Positions 12,801 to 25,713 of a stretch of DNA of 64,000 nt are shown here, piece after piece. How positions within the stretch are numbered: the first letter of the stretch is position 1; the number at the start of each line of letters is the position of its first letter. The notes beneath the pieces are model-generated. The model was not told the DNA's origin, did no database searches, and worked only from the letters and a program-made list of their open reading frames with translations. Source of the DNA: Austropuccinia psidii (Eukaryota; Basidiomycota; Pucciniomycetes; Pucciniales; Sphaerophragmiaceae); NCBI GenBank assembly GCA_023105745.1, contig JALGQZ010000001.1, forward strand, positions 67,102,937 to 67,166,936, read 5' to 3'. The position numbers and the translations under genes were made by a program.

Positions 12801-13391
12801 TCATTTGGTTTAAATACATCCCAAACCTGATAGGTTCAAATTAATTCTAAAAAAAGCTAATAAAGATGTAGTAAGATTCTTGGAGAATTAATTTTCATAT
12901 TCCAAACAAAAATGGGATAGGTTATATGCTACTCCAGACTTTGAGATAAGAGACCTAGTATGTTTATCAACTAGCAAATTAAATAAAAGCAAAGGATGCA
13001 AAAAGATGAAATACTTCTTTGCAGGAGTTTTTTTAATTATAGCTCTTCATGGAGAAATTGATTTAGAAGTAGAACTATTTGAAGAACTTGGAAACGAAAA
13101 TCCTAACTATCCATTAATCTCAATAAAACCTTACAAATCTGGTGATTATAAAAGATTCCCCTTAAGGAATAAACCTCCTCAGAATATACCTCCTGTTGAA
13201 AAAACTGATATCAAAAATATTACCAAAGTTCTCAAAGAAAGAGAACTGAGGACACTGAAGGTAAGAGAGTACCTTGAAAGATATAATGATACAAATTATA
13301 AATATAGATGGTTAGAAAAGGAAGATATACCTGAATCCACCAAAATTCCCAGAATTTTCTGAAAAACTAGAAATAGAAATATCAAAAAGTC
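6804..13391 (+). pseudogene. Decayed gag-pol (and overlapping ORF1) of A1
   Basis: The remnant runs from a degenerate copy of the A2 Gag-Pol ATG (6804) to chromodomain-like residues ending near 13391. Recognisable pieces in order: ORF1-like KPYSPVYRI and [11 protein letters not shown] (about 7330-7400); capsid block [10 protein letters not shown] (about 8260); integrase zinc-binding region (about 12078-12240); CGCAF-free integrase core with AYHPQSDGLAERM (about 12555-12600); and chromodomain VREYLERYNDTNYKYRWLEK (about 13265-13320). Many frameshifts and stops interrupt it, and a 666-bp solo LTR splits the RNase H region. It cannot encode a functional polyprotein. Confidence 0.85.
10935..11600. 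repeat. Solo LTR of an unrelated element, nested in A1 pol
   Basis: The insert begins TGTTAGCC and ends GGATCACA (TG...CA) and is flanked by ATTTT on both sides (10930-10934 and 11601-11605). Removing it with one ATTTT restores an alignment to the RNase H region of A2, from the ITDCTAVKS codons into the NMKTPNRH codons. It has no coding content and no similarity to the family A or B LTRs that I can see. Its orientation and superfamily are unknown. Confidence 0.78.
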
Positions 13392-13401
13392 ATATTTTTT
13401 T

Positions 13402-13413
13402 GGGGGGAGGGAA
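13402..13413 (+). other. Polypurine tract of A1
   Basis: GGGGGGAGGGAA lies immediately before the TGTGAGCC start of the 3' LTR. It is the plus-strand primer site and matches the A2 tract. Confidence 0.8.
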
Positions 13414-15047
13414 TGTGAGCCTTAGGGCGCTTCTTATATACCCAAAAGACCACAAACATTGAAAAAAAGTTATTTAAGTATAATAATAAATCTACATAAA
13501 TATGAAAATTTAAAATAAAATTGTAAATAAGATTATAATATTTTGAACATATGAAACTTATTCTATCATTGGAATCCTGAAACAACTTCAGGTGGGGTTG
13601 CCTTTGAGTGAGAATTCCATAACTCAACTAAATAAGCTCAAATTAATTTTTTTGTATTTTATGTATAAAATTTGAAAATCCTCAAAGATTAAATTAAATT
13701 CACACCACATGTGGTGTTAACCATAAATTTTTGTGTTAAAACTGGGATGTGGTGTGTAGCATAGAAGCTATGAGGAATTCAAGTATTTTGAATTGACATG
13801 TCAAAATGTGCATGCTTATTAAATAAGTGAGCTTAAATTTACATATGAGAAATCAAGAATTACAGTTTTGTACTTTAAATTTAAATGTGAATTAAATGTG
13901 TATCAATTTAAGTATAATAACTGATGAGGAAAGAAAGAAAAAATGAAGAAATTAGAAAGATTGAAATTTGGGGGGGAAAGGAATCTTGGATTAAAGGGTT
14001 TCATACTCTCCCAAATTCCTTTCTTACAGGTGCAGGATTTAAAAATTCACATACAAATTCATTAATTTTTGACTGGAATTGAATCACAGGGCCTATGACT
14101 CACTTGATGATGAGGTTTTGATACCAACAAGGGCTGTTTTTACTGTTTCCAGCAGGGTGAAACAGCCCTTAAGTTAGCAAAAACATCACCAAAGAAGTTT
14201 TAAATTATCAATAGGGATTTTAAGTACATTGAAACATAACTTGAAGGCCTAAAAACAACTATTACTACTGTAATGGCTGGTTTAAGTCACCAAAATGGCT
14301 AAAAATGGCCCTTTTTGGCCTAAAATAGGGTTCAATGATTCCATAATTGGATTTTTTTGTTAATAGTGGGTTTCCAATGGCTTATAAAAGGAAATTCCCA
14401 TATTTCAGGTAAAAAATTGGTGGCTATAAAACTATGTTTTCTTTGCCCCCCTTTCCTCTTCATGTTACAATCTTTTCCTTTTATAATTAGTTTTCACACT
14501 GTTGAAACAATAAATAAAATATTACAAAAACCTCTTTAAAATCATTTTAAGCCTTTTGAAATCTTGAAAAAAGAATTATAATTGTTTTTTGTAACACTTT
14601 ATAGTCATTTTACCCTTGAACCACCCCAAAAGTGAATTAAAGCATCTTTCATAACTGTAAACTTGGTCACTTTGTTTCCAAATTAACTCTGGTCAATTTT
14701 GGGAATTTTTCTCATTAATATCCAATTTAAGACTAATTTTCTAATATTTATTTCCTGCAGTTCTTTTCTCAATCAATTCAAATTGAACTTCTCTTGAAGA
14801 AATTTTTTTGTAGCCATAAATACTCCTTGTAAAGTATTTTTGAATAAATTTTTATTATTGGTAAAACAATAAATCTTTATTATAGTATTTTTTTTATACT
14901 AAAAATTTCTGAATTGATTTAAAGATATTTTGTAACCTTTAATTATTGTTATTTTTTTCAAAATAAATTTTGAGCTGTATGGCATAGCTGAAAAACTGAT
15001 TGGATGGGAGGTTTTCTAAATATATGTTGATTTCTGGGTCATTTAAA
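13414..15047 (+). repeat. 3' LTR of A1, right end uncertain
   Basis: It starts TGTGAGCCTTAG right after the polypurine tract and aligns with the other family A LTRs, including the CACCACATGTGGTG palindrome (about 13706) and CTATAAAACT (14424), to about 14970. The final part is too diverged to fix the end. 15047 is chosen because GGTAC, the possible target duplication, follows it. Confidence 0.65.
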
Positions 15048-15605
15048 GGTACAGATATCTTTGACTAAATATCATATGTAGTAGGACCATGTCATCTAAA
15101 GTTCCTGAATTGCTTCTCCACTAAATGGAATAAACCAATAAAAGTAATTTAAATGAATGATTAAAATTTTGAAAAGAAGAGTTTTGTGGAATAGTGTCTA
15201 AGTTGGTGAATCTATGTGTAAAGGTGCTAGAGCATGAATAAAAAATGTTGAAACTCACATCCAAGGGGTAATGAGTTTTATGTAGCTGCATGTTAATTAT
15301 AGTGAGTGATTAATAGGTTAAATTTGGTATTTGAGGAATTGAAATGCAGGATTTGGTATGAAAAATACAGTGTTTGTGTACATTGAAATACCACAGATAT
15401 TGAGGTGTGGAACTTTTTTTGGAAAAAACATATGTGGGATTTGGATCAGAAAAAAGCTGGGAGTTTGAAGGTGAGCTTGGGTGACTTTGAAATCACCTAT
15501 TATAGATGAATTGAAAAGGATCCTTTGAGAATTAATTTAAAATTTCTCGTGAAATTGAAATTCAACTTTAGAGTAAATAAATTATTGATATATAGTAAGA
15601 TTTTT

Positions 15606-15642
<37 letters not shown>

Positions 15643-16439
15643 TCATTTATTCAATTTCAAAGTAAATAAAAAAAATAAAGTAGGTTTTTCTTCCAGAAAA
15701 AAAGCTTCATATATTAGTTTAAAAACTAGAAAAACTCAAATTCAAAAGAATACAAGATTTTGTTTTGGAAGTGGGGGGTGGGTTGAGATTTTGGAAAAAT
15801 AACACTTAAAAAACAATTCTGAGCATTTCAATTATTTACCAAAAAGAAATCACCCACTTTGTTTTTTTTGGTATCAAATACTAAATTTCTTCCACTACAA
15901 TATTGTTCCTTTTTTATTGAAAGCTAGAAGCTTCCAAACAGCCTCTTTTGTTAAAAAAAATCTAAGACTCTTTATAATAATTACCTTTTTGAATAATCCT
16001 CTTTTTATGTACCTAAGGTTTGATTAAAACTTAGAAAGTCTTGATATTATCGGTAAAAATACCACTTATAATTGAGCTGAATTAATTAGTAGAGCTCAAG
16101 CTTAAGAAAATTCAAAAAAAACTCAATGATTTACATCAAATCCCACATTCAAAGCCCATCATTTTTCCTATTAAAACTCAATATTTATTCAACTTTGAAT
16201 GCACTTTTTGGCTAAAAAGACCAATTATACTTGTGTTTAAAACTATATCAATTGGAAGAGAAGTATATTCCAGTTAGTGTTTTTATCTTAATCTCTATTA
16301 AGACATACATTAAACCCTATTTTTCCTCAATTTTACTTTCAAAAATCCATTTTTATCCATGATGAGATGCAAAAAATCATTCAGCTCATCCAATACTTTA
16401 GCCAAAGGAACCAAACATGAGGAAGAACTATAAGAAAGC
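15048..16439. other. Spacer without recognisable genes
   Basis: AT-rich sequence with a pure (AT)n tract at 15608-15638. I see no coding or repeat signature that I can support. Confidence 0.5.
15608..15638. repeat. (AT)n microsatellite
   Basis: About 15 uninterrupted AT dinucleotides. Confidence 0.95.
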
Positions 16440-17727
16440 TTAAAAACAGAATATTGATCGGATGGCTAAAGTTAAATAAGAATTATGAGTTTTTCCTTGG
16501 AGTATCTGGAAAAAATTCAGTAGGGAAACCAACAACATCAAAACAGGAAATTGTTCACCTTCTTTAAGATGAGTTTATCAGAAAAAAAAAATTGAACCTT
16601 ACAGCCAATAGCTTTCATGAAAGATGGGAAAAGTATAGAATAAATAATATTATTGAAAAAAAATATATAAAAAATCAATAGGATCAGTAGTAAATGAAGA
16701 AGATTTGGAAAAATGCATCAAAAAAATTGAGAATTTTTTTGAATTAATGTGTTACTTTTATCGGAAGAGGGAAGAATGTTTTTGGAAGAAAGTCTAATAT
16801 TATACAAAATTCCTGTTTTAGTTTTCCAGAACCATCAAGTGAAAGTGATAGAAGGGACTCTCAATTCAGAATTCAATATTTGGCAAATTATGAGCTACTA
16901 AATCTGATGTTTTTATAGGACGTTAATGTGGATTATACTCCCATGAAGCTAGAAGGAGAAGGTGAGAGCCATAAAAAAATTAAAGATACCGATAAAAATG
17001 ATAAGCTAGCACATAACTATCATCAGTTTGACTTTAAATGTTGAAAGAGTAAAAAAAACATAGTTACAAGAGAAATGGATCACTTTTGATGAGCTGAGAA
17101 AATGATTGATATCATGTAGGAATTTGTGAGATAGAATCAAGTTCATCTTGACTTGAGGATGATGATATTTTTTGAAAATACAACTCATATAAACTCAGAA
17201 AATTCATCACCCAAGGTTAAAAAATGTGATTTGAATAGGAAGCCCAACCCAAAAGTGGGTCTTATAGAAAATCTGAACAGTCTTTATTACCATAATTTGA
17301 GTTATTGATGAAAAAATGAAAAGACATTAAGCTTCACTTCAATTTGAAACATTTTAGAAATAAGCTGTAGATTTTTTTATACTGTAAAGAAAGGGAATTT
17401 TCAAAATTAGAGTGGGAAAAGAAGAATTGGGGTAAAGAAAAAGAAGTCAATATGAGTGTAATGAATCAAATTATGAGAGTAAAATAAATGTAAATTCCAA
17501 TTAAAAAGTAGAGAAAGCTTAATATTATTGAGTTTGAAGAAAGAAGAATTGAATCAAAGCATACTTTTGAAAAAAAATCTACTGAAGAGATGGATTTATG
17601 CAATAGTAATAAAGAGATGGATTTATGCAAGAGAAATAAAGAGATGGACTTAAACATTTCCCTTCTACAATCAAATAGACTAATAGAGGAGTTTGAAAAT
17701 ATCATTTATCTTAGATATAAAAAATGA
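16440..17727 (+). pseudogene. Second decayed Myb/SANT-like protein with coiled-coil tail
   Basis: Plus-strand pieces in shifting frames follow the order seen at 3964-4410. First comes a helical DNA-binding-like segment (ILIGWLKLNKNYEFFLG, then SKQEIVHLL, a stop, and TANSFHERWEKYR). Next is NEEDLEKCIKKIENFF and a degraded FG-K block (about 16690-16800). Then a charged region leads to a terminal helix (SNRLIEEFENIIYLRYKK) that stops at 17725-17727. The tail contains a 27-bp in-frame tandem repeat. Several stops and frameshifts show it is dead. Assignment to the transposon-associated Myb/SANT-like family is by pattern recall. Confidence 0.42.
17587..17655 (+). repeat. 27-bp in-frame tandem repeat
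   Basis: Units start at 17587, 17614 and 17641 (the third partial). Each encodes KEMDLC plus three residues in the coiled-coil tail of the Myb/SANT-like remnant. Confidence 0.85.
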
Positions 17728-19979
17728 AGGAACTATACAATTTAACTGAGAATTGCTATAGATCCATATTTATGATGGATTAAATATTTTAATTTGATTA
17801 AAGTTGGATTTTTTATGGAGGAATTTTTTTTCGTTAGTTTTTGTTATAATTATATTGGATATTCCCACTTCTATATGTATCAAAATTATACTATGGAATA
17901 AAATTACACAATTTTTCATATTTTTTGCTACTCAATTTTAACAAATAATATTTAAATATGAGAATTTTTAATTTTGAAACTTCAGGAAAAATTAATTTTT
18001 CATCACAAATTTCACCATCAGGAAAGTTTTGTTTTACGAAAAAGTTTTCAATTCTTAATTTATATTGATCAGATACCTAAAGATGATTATTGGTACCAGT
18101 ATCAATGGATGGTTTTGTATATTGAGTCAACTCCTTTTCCTCCATATTGTTTGGCAGACCGTCACAGTAGCCAAGATCAATTAAAAAATTACATTCAGGA
18201 AGACTTAAATCGCAGTCGCTAAATTTTTCTTGAGGCTTGGTACTTATTTTTCCTTGTTTTATTAACTTGAATCCCCATTAAATTTAAACTCTTGAATCAT
18301 CAGAATAATTGTGGTGTTTGGTTGAAAATCCACCTTCAGAAAATGCTAGGGAGGAAGAGAAATAACTTGGGGTAAAATCAATATCATAGGTAATTTGACT
18401 GCATTTTGGGATTTCTTCATTTAAAATCTCTCTTTTACCTCTTTAAAAATTCAAATTTATTTTTCATATGAAGTTCTTTTTTGAGATGTTAACCAGTTTT
18501 CTCAAGATGAAGTGCCCCTGTGCTCCAACTTTCAAGCTTTATTTTGATTTTGTTGGTTGTACCATGTAATGGGAAAGCTTTTAATATTTCGATTTGTTCT
18601 CACCAAACAGAAGGAAAAAGGCTTCACAATAGAATTTTTTGTTAATGTTAACCTGCGCAATGTATTTTGACTCTTGAAATAAGAATGTTGAGAAATAGTT
18701 CCATTTTAAATCTCTTTTGAAAATCTTACAAAGGGAAGGAGATCAATGATTTCAATGAGGGTTTTGTACAAAATTGAAAAAAGGGTTCTTTCTCAATACA
18801 TTTGATCAATCAAACAGTTTTAGCCACAAAAGGCCACTGGTGAATATCATTTTAAATAAATTTTGAATGAATTTATGTCAGTTTTTGAAATTTATTTTCC
18901 AAATCTTTGCTAGGGGTGCTAAAAATGAATTGGAAGAAGGGGAAAAGAAGTTTAATTATTTAAATTTGATTAAGGAAGCACAGAGGATTTGATGTATCTG
19001 ATTAATCATGATTCTAATTATATTGGAATATATCTTTTGAATTTGATGCTTCATCAGCCATATTACTAGTCGCATCATATGAGATATTTATATAAATTTT
19101 TGAATGATCAATATTTTTCAAAAAACCATGAATTAGAGCTTGCATTATTATCGTAAGAAGTGAAATAGAATACAAAAAAATTTAAGTTCATTTTGGGAAA
19201 CACATATCAATACAGCTTTGTCTTATTGAAACTGCAAAAGTAGAATATGGGAAATGATGAGAATTGAATTTATTTATATTTTCTAACTTAAACCTTACTT
19301 TAAACATAAACTATATGGAATTGAGGCTAACAGCTTCTTCTATTTTGTTTCCTGTTCCACCCATCTCTTATGGATTTTTTTGGAATAAGGAATTTATATA
19401 AAGAACAAAATCATATGTATTAGAATGCCACTGGAAAGAGTCAGAAAGCATAAAGAAAAAAGAAAAAACTCAACTGGAAGTTTTTATTTTTTATATAATT
19501 AAAAATTAGGTTGAAAAAACTTAAAAATAAAATTGGTCAGAAGGCCTCCAAGAGGCTTGGAGAGTTAAAAAAGAAAAAAAAAAGCTCGAGTTTTTTCCAA
19601 AAATAAAAAATAATAATAAAGAGTTAGTCGGAATGCCTCTGCGAGCCTTACAGAGTTAAAAAAAATCCAAAAAAAACTATTTTCCAGTTTTTTAATGAAA
19701 TATGAAAATAAATTGCAAAAATCTAAAAAAACTGAGCTGGAATGCGTCTGAGAGGCTTAAAGAGTAAAAAATGAGAAAATTCCTTTTTATTTTTTTCAAG
19801 AAAGGAAAGTCTTTAATAGACATACCAAAAAGGCATCGGTTTGAATGATGTGGATTAGATTGCAAAAGTCAAAGTACATACATATTCAGTACATTTTTCG
19901 ACAAAATGAAAAATTGAATACAGAAATTTCAGAAAATATATCACCAGGTGGGTAAATAATGGAAAGATACAAAATTCTC
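17728..19979. other. Spacer; one 82-codon open frame of unknown status
   Basis: Mostly AT-rich. An uninterrupted plus-strand frame at 17974-18222 has a varied, protein-like composition (for example DQIPKDDYWYQYQW and PPYCLADRHSSQDQ), but I recognise no family, and it may be an exon or a remnant. Three short hairpin-forming repeats lie at 19534-19772. Confidence 0.4.
19534..19772. repeat. Three dispersed hairpin repeats
   Basis: Related about 38-base units at 19534-19572, 19625-19666 and 19733-19772 share the pattern GGAATGCCTCTGCGAGGCTT with AGAGTTAAAAA after it. The core of the first is a perfect hairpin, GCCTC-CAA-GAGGC. Confidence 0.55.
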
Positions 19980-22900
19980 AATGCATTTTTACTTCAAATA
20001 ATATAAAAAAATAGTTTTATTTCTAATTACTTCAAAATTACTCCCATATACGTTGAAAGAAACATAATAATAAAAACAGAAAATATAACATCATAAAAAG
20101 GCCATTGGTAAACCCACATAAGCCTTTACATTTTTCTACCAAAGTATTTTGTGTTTTTGCCATAAATGAGTAAAAAATGTAATCTCTGAGTAAAAAAGCA
20201 TAAGAAGCTACCCAGTACCCTTTCAAATCACAAAAAATTAGCCGAAACCCTCATTACCAAATATTCTTGACTTTTTTCAGCTTCCCCCAGAAAAACCCAT
20301 GTCCCTCCAAATGAAAAATTCTTCAATAATAATTTCACCCAAGCCATTTTCTTTTTCCGAAAGCCTTTCAGAACCATTCTTCTTTATTTTCTCCCCACAA
20401 CACCTTTTTTCAAAGACAAACCCATTACAATTTTTCCCCTTTTTTTACTTCCCCAATAGCACAAATTACCATATTATTTTTCTTCCTTTATTAATGAACA
20501 GTTATCTTATGCTGAAACACTCTTATATTGAAAAAATTTCTTCATAATGGTACTTTATTTCCCATTTTATCATGTTTTTAGAGTATTATTTATCTTTCCA
20601 TAAACCTCATTTCCCCCCTTTTGCCTTTTTTTGAAATTTCCTAACTTCTTTCTGTATGAAGCTCTTCAACCCACCACTGAAAGTAAATTTCACATCCTTG
20701 ATATGATTTTGAATAATGTTCATAATGTTTCAAGGGATGAGAGGTATTCTGCAACCACATTGAGGTTAAATATGACCCAGAGTAAAATTGAATTAGGTTT
20801 TGATAGGTCTGTAACCCCCGATTCCCCAAATAAACCTCTCCCAAGACAGTTATCGAAAAAAAGCAGAAACATTCAATTCAAATTTTTTTTCCAGGAAATA
20901 TAACAAGATTACTACTCAACCTATAAAAGACAAAGATCCTTAACACAGTAATTATACCACTGAAAATGTGCTGCCTTCAGAAAAAAAATGAGAAAGAGAC
21001 CCTCCAAATTGGTCAGAGGTTTGAGAAACTGCTCATTCCAAGGCAAATTGAGGCACAATTATTCAGAAAGAGGAACACTGACAGGACTGATATACAAAAA
21101 GAAATTCAATACTACGTCAAAAAAGATAAATAAAGAAAATATTCAAGGAAAAAGTAAAAAACATGCTCTTATTAACACTCTAAAACAAGAAAATTTTGTG
21201 TGTTCCTCTCAAAAGATCACAGAAGGAAAAATTACCTCAATTTTTCCACTCAAACACTTTCTATAAAGCTCCTTGAAAGGTTTCCTCATATTATTCTTAT
21301 GAATTGTATCCATAAAACCAGAAAGCACAGAACTCCACCTTTCAAGATTTTGGTCTTAAGCTCTACCAATACAAAACTATCTGGAGCTTCATTTTGAAGA
21401 GGAATTAAATAAAATATTCCTATTAATGGAAATTGAACAAATATAAGCAAAAAGTTCTCAAAAAGAACAATATTTGTCTTCCAAAAGTTATTTCTATTGA
21501 TAGGGATTTGGCCTTAAATAATTCTCTATGGAAATTTTTCCCAGACTAAATTTTCATGCTATACATTTACCACATAAGTAAAGATCTATATTCCAATTTA
21601 ATCAAGAGAATTGGCCATGAGACAAATTTCAAAAATTCCATGAGCTTTTGAAATCAAGAAACTAATTTTCAATTTTCACTTTTATTAAAATTAATCTGGT
21701 TATTAATGGAATTTGGATTTATTTCTCAAGTGATATATTACTTAAATGAAAGATGTTTTGTATAAAACTGGATGAAACTGCAAATCTTGAATCATTCCAA
21801 CATTTGGACAAAATACTGGATTTCTATGAAGGAGTATTGCATTCCCACCTAGACCAGATACCGTTGATTCCTGGGGGTTGGTTACAGCTCAATAGCTGAG
21901 TGTTCAGATTGAATGGTTGGATTTTGACTCCAGGATTTCACTATTACTCTCCCAGAGGTTGTTGTAACCTTTCAAATGAATTCAAAGAAAAACTTTATTT
22001 AAATTATCATCAATATCTCCAAGAAAATTATTAAAAAGGTCAAGAGCTTCCCTTCTCATATCTGTGCTCTCAATGGCAAGGTGTCTCATTATTCCCTACA
22101 GATGACCTTTTAAATTTTCAAAACAAAAGCTCTTTCCACTAGAAAATTCACTCATAGATACAGTGAATCTCAAGGAATACCTTCAAAGAACAAGGAAAAA
22201 TAGGAGTTTTACAAGGGCTGAAGGCTTCAGTTATTAGGATTGCATCCACAATAGAATTTTAATTTAAATAAAAGGCTTTTTGATTATGAATTTCATAGAT
22301 CTTCTGTAACATTTACTTATTCAATTTATAATTTCATTGCTAGAGCTTCTATAAGAAAGATAATAAATGTTTTTAGAAAGAAGAAAAGATTGTTTCCAGG
22401 TAAATATTTGGAGATATCAGGGAAGAAATTTTTCAAAGATTAATGGCAGAAATGAATCCAATTATTCAGCATTTGTAAGATTTTATAGCTTAAGCAGTGC
22501 CATTTGAACAAATTACCAAGAGTAAAGAATAATAAAACTATCATCAAAAACTCCCTGAATGAAAAAATGCCCATTGAAGACCTTAAGGTGCAAAAAATAA
22601 AATAAAGGGACCCCAAAGGTTTGAAATGATTGGAAGACAGTCCAATAGAAGCGGAAAAACTGAAGCTAAAAACAAAAGCCCAAATAGATCAAGAAAATAG
22701 TCAGTTTCTCCCCCTCAAACTATGAATATGAGTTTATCTGAACTATGTAGATATTTAAAGGACTCATTATCCACATCAGTTCCTTCATCAAAATCACTAT
22801 GCTAAGAAAATTATTTTAATGGATATAGAATTTAAGCAGTCAGCCTAAGAGGGTGCAGAAGGATGGCCAAGAGAAGAAGAAACTTTGAAATGAATTTTAA

Positions 22901-24046
22901 TTATAATACCACTACTCTGAGAATTTATGATTCAATTTATTCAACTTGTGAGCCTTACCAAAGATATTACCACATAATGGGTGAATGATCCAAGTTTTTT
23001 TTTGAGTTTTAAATTATTTTAAGGAAGTATTTGTTGGCTATTTGTATATTGATTGTTTTTTCAACCATTCTTGTTAAGAACCTGGCTCAGAAGACTTGAC
23101 AAAAGTCATTTTGAGATAAAAGTACAAGCCAATCAATATCCTTGGTGATGGATACTTTGGCTATAGAACAGTATCACATTAAATTCACAAGACAAAAAAC
23201 AAAAGGGATTAATTTAGGGGTGACTTTGCTGAAGAAATTCGAAACATTCAAGACCTTTATGAAGCCATTATTACCCTTTTTGGTCTGAAAGAGCTCTTAT
23301 TTGGAAAGAATTGATCTGTATTAATATTTCAGCCAGGCTCTAAAGACAAGTGGATGTCCATTCAAATGATGGGGATCAATTTTAAAACAATTATAAAGGA
23401 CAAGCTTTTATATTATAAATTTTGATATTTCCTCTTTTCCCTTATTTATATCTTCCCAATGATAATCCACCTATTTAAATATTTTTTGGATATATGCGCA
23501 CATTTTTCTCCCTTGGAAAAAATAGTTTATGAAGCTTTTTCTTTACCCCCTCTTATTGTTAATTGGAAATTTCATGCTCAACCACAAGCCCTGGAGTTTG
23601 AAGATAAAGTTGAAAAGCACAGACTGTAATAGGTTTCAGACCTCCCTTCTACTTTATGAGAAGACCAAAATGTTTTATATGTTGATTGAGATTAATATTA
23701 CTTTGCGTAATCTTGTCTATACAAGCTGTATCTACCTTCTGGGTCTTGTTCATTATTTAGATTCCTCTAAATATGTCTTTCCATTATTTTTAATAATAAT
23801 TATGGATCTTTTGGAAATACATATAATAATATAATAAAAATATAATGCATTGTAACTCCCAAAAAAATATTCAAAATATGGGTTTCTGCCTTATTTTTCT
23901 CAAGATTCTCCCCTTAATTTTGAAAAAATAAGTAAAAGTTATAACTTGACACTTTTTCCATTTTTTTAAATTTTACACTTGAGAGAGAACTCTCAAAAAA
24001 ATGAGGAGAAATTTTGGGGCTCTCAAGAAGCCACCAATAAATAATA
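19980..24046. repeat. Repeat C, copy 1, left part
   Basis: Collinear and clearly homologous by eye with 49940-51063 plus 61168-63925. Landmarks include AGGTTAAATATGACCCA (20764 and 50592), GGATGTCCATTCAAATGATGGGG (about 23350) against a close match near 63300, and CAAGATTCTCCCC (23900 and 63740). Short plus-strand frames agree between copies at the protein level, for example KFTHRYSES against KFTHKYSSS and MSLSELC against VDLSELY. Both copies have stops. I cannot assign the encoded protein to a family. Confidence 0.65.
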
Positions 24047-25713
24047 TGGGAGCCTTAGAGGTATTTTTATATAGCCCAAAAAACCACAAATTTCAATAGA
24101 ATTCATAAGTAATGATAATAGAATTATTTTTAAATATGAAAATAAATTTAATACTAAAATAATTATGAAATTATGAATATAAAAGCTCAACAAATACTGT
24201 AAAAAATGTTTTTACTTGAAAAAAATGAAGTAAAAATATTTCAACTAAAATTTCAGAAATCAAATAATTTTTGGAAAGAGTTTTATAAAAATTATTATAA
24301 ATTTTTTCCAATAAATAAGCATATAAACTTAATTTTTCCATTGTATTTACCAAGAAATTTTAGCTGGGGTCACCTCTGAGTAAAATTTGTGTAGCCCAAC
24401 TCTAAATAAGCTCAAAGTGAGTTTTTGAGTACTTTCTGTATGGAAATCTGAAATTCCCCAAGGCTTTTGTGAAGCTCACATCAAATGTGGTGTGAACCAT
24501 CAATTTTGGGGTTAAAATTGAGGTGTGGTGTGTAGCTTAGAATCTATGAGGAATTGAAGAATTTTCAATTGAAATGTCAAAATGCCTGTGTGTGTTACAT
24601 AAGAAAGATTAAGTTCACTTACAAGGAATTTATAATTAAATCTGCCTACTGTAATTTTTCTATTGAATTATATATGTGCGATTTTAATTATGATACATGA
24701 TGAGAAATTAAAGAAGAATAAATTGGAAATATCAAATTTTGGAAGAAAAGGAATCTTGTCTCTGTGGGTGCCAGACCCCCCAAATCACTTTCTGCCACAC
24801 ATGAGATGTAAAACTCCATGCAAAAACTCATTACATGTGGACTGGTATTGAATTAAAGGTTCTGTGATTCCATTGATAACAATGTTTTGATAACAATCAG
24901 GGAAGTTTCAAATGTTTCCAAGAGGATAAAACAAACCTCACCAAAGTATTTTAAACTGCTTAAAATGATTCTTACACACATTCTGATGTGCTTTAAAAGC
25001 CCTTAATCAGCTATTACTACAGTAATGGCTAAAACCGCCTTCTTTTTAGTCTGAACCAAGGATCAATGATGCCATAATTGGCTTTTATGTCTTAAATATA
25101 TATCTCAAGAATTGTGAGAGCAAATTTTTCTTTTAGAGGAAGAAATATGGAAACTATAAAACAATTTATTTTCCATATCATTTCTTTTTGTTTTATAAAA
25201 AGTATAAAAATTGTTGAAATAGTCAATATAAGAGTCTAACAGACTCTTATGAATGATTTTAAACCTTTACTATATTTTGTGCCTCTTTATCATAATTTTA
25301 CCCCTGAAACACCCCAAAATTAAACTGAAGAATATTTCATCACTGTTAAATTTTTCACTTTGTTTCCAAATTCACTATGGTAAAATTTGAATGTCTTTTC
25401 TATTTGATTTTAATTTTAGGGACTACTTTAGCTTATTACTTGCTTTCAGCTCTTTTCTCAATCAATTCCAATAAAATTTCATTTGGAGACATTTATTTTG
25501 CAGCCATAAATATCTCTTGCACAGTATTTTTGGCTAATTTCTTGCTATTGGTAAAAAATCTTCATAATAATATTTCTTCATGCTGAAAAATCTGTAATTT
25601 TTCACTCTTGAAGCTCTTAAAATTACTATTTTTTCCTAATTCTAACTTATACAACTTTTTAGGACAGGAACATTACCTTATTTTATATCAAAGTTTTATA
25701 ACCACACCTTAAA
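24047..25713 (+). repeat. Solo LTR of family A, inserted in repeat C
   Basis: It begins TGGGAGCCTTAGAGG and ends ACCACACCTTAAA, matching both ends of the family A LTR, with the TATA-like motif near 25155. No polypurine tract, primer-binding site or coding sequence adjoins it. The flanks TAATA (24042-24046) and CAATA (25714-25718) match at four of five bases. Repeat C continues on both sides when compared with copy 2 near 63920. Confidence 0.75.

Larger units (their letters stand above)
4650..15047 (+). mobile_element. Element A1: old, decayed Ty3/Gypsy chromovirus of family A
   Basis: Both LTRs, a primer-binding-like site, a decayed gag-pol and a polypurine tract occur in the order expected for a plus-strand LTR retrotransposon. 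The sequence is clearly homologous to the full-length A2 element but carries many stops, indels and a nested solo LTR. The right boundary is tentative: GGTAC precedes the 5' LTR (4645-4649) and also occurs at 15048-15052 where the 3' LTR should end, but the last about 70 bases of the 3' LTR do not align convincingly with the other copies. Confidence 0.8.

Noticed and set aside
23529..23834. 101-codon plus-strand frame in repeat C copy 1
   Set aside because: The homologous part of copy 2 (near 63500) does not keep this frame, so it is probably chance, although the DNA itself is homologous.
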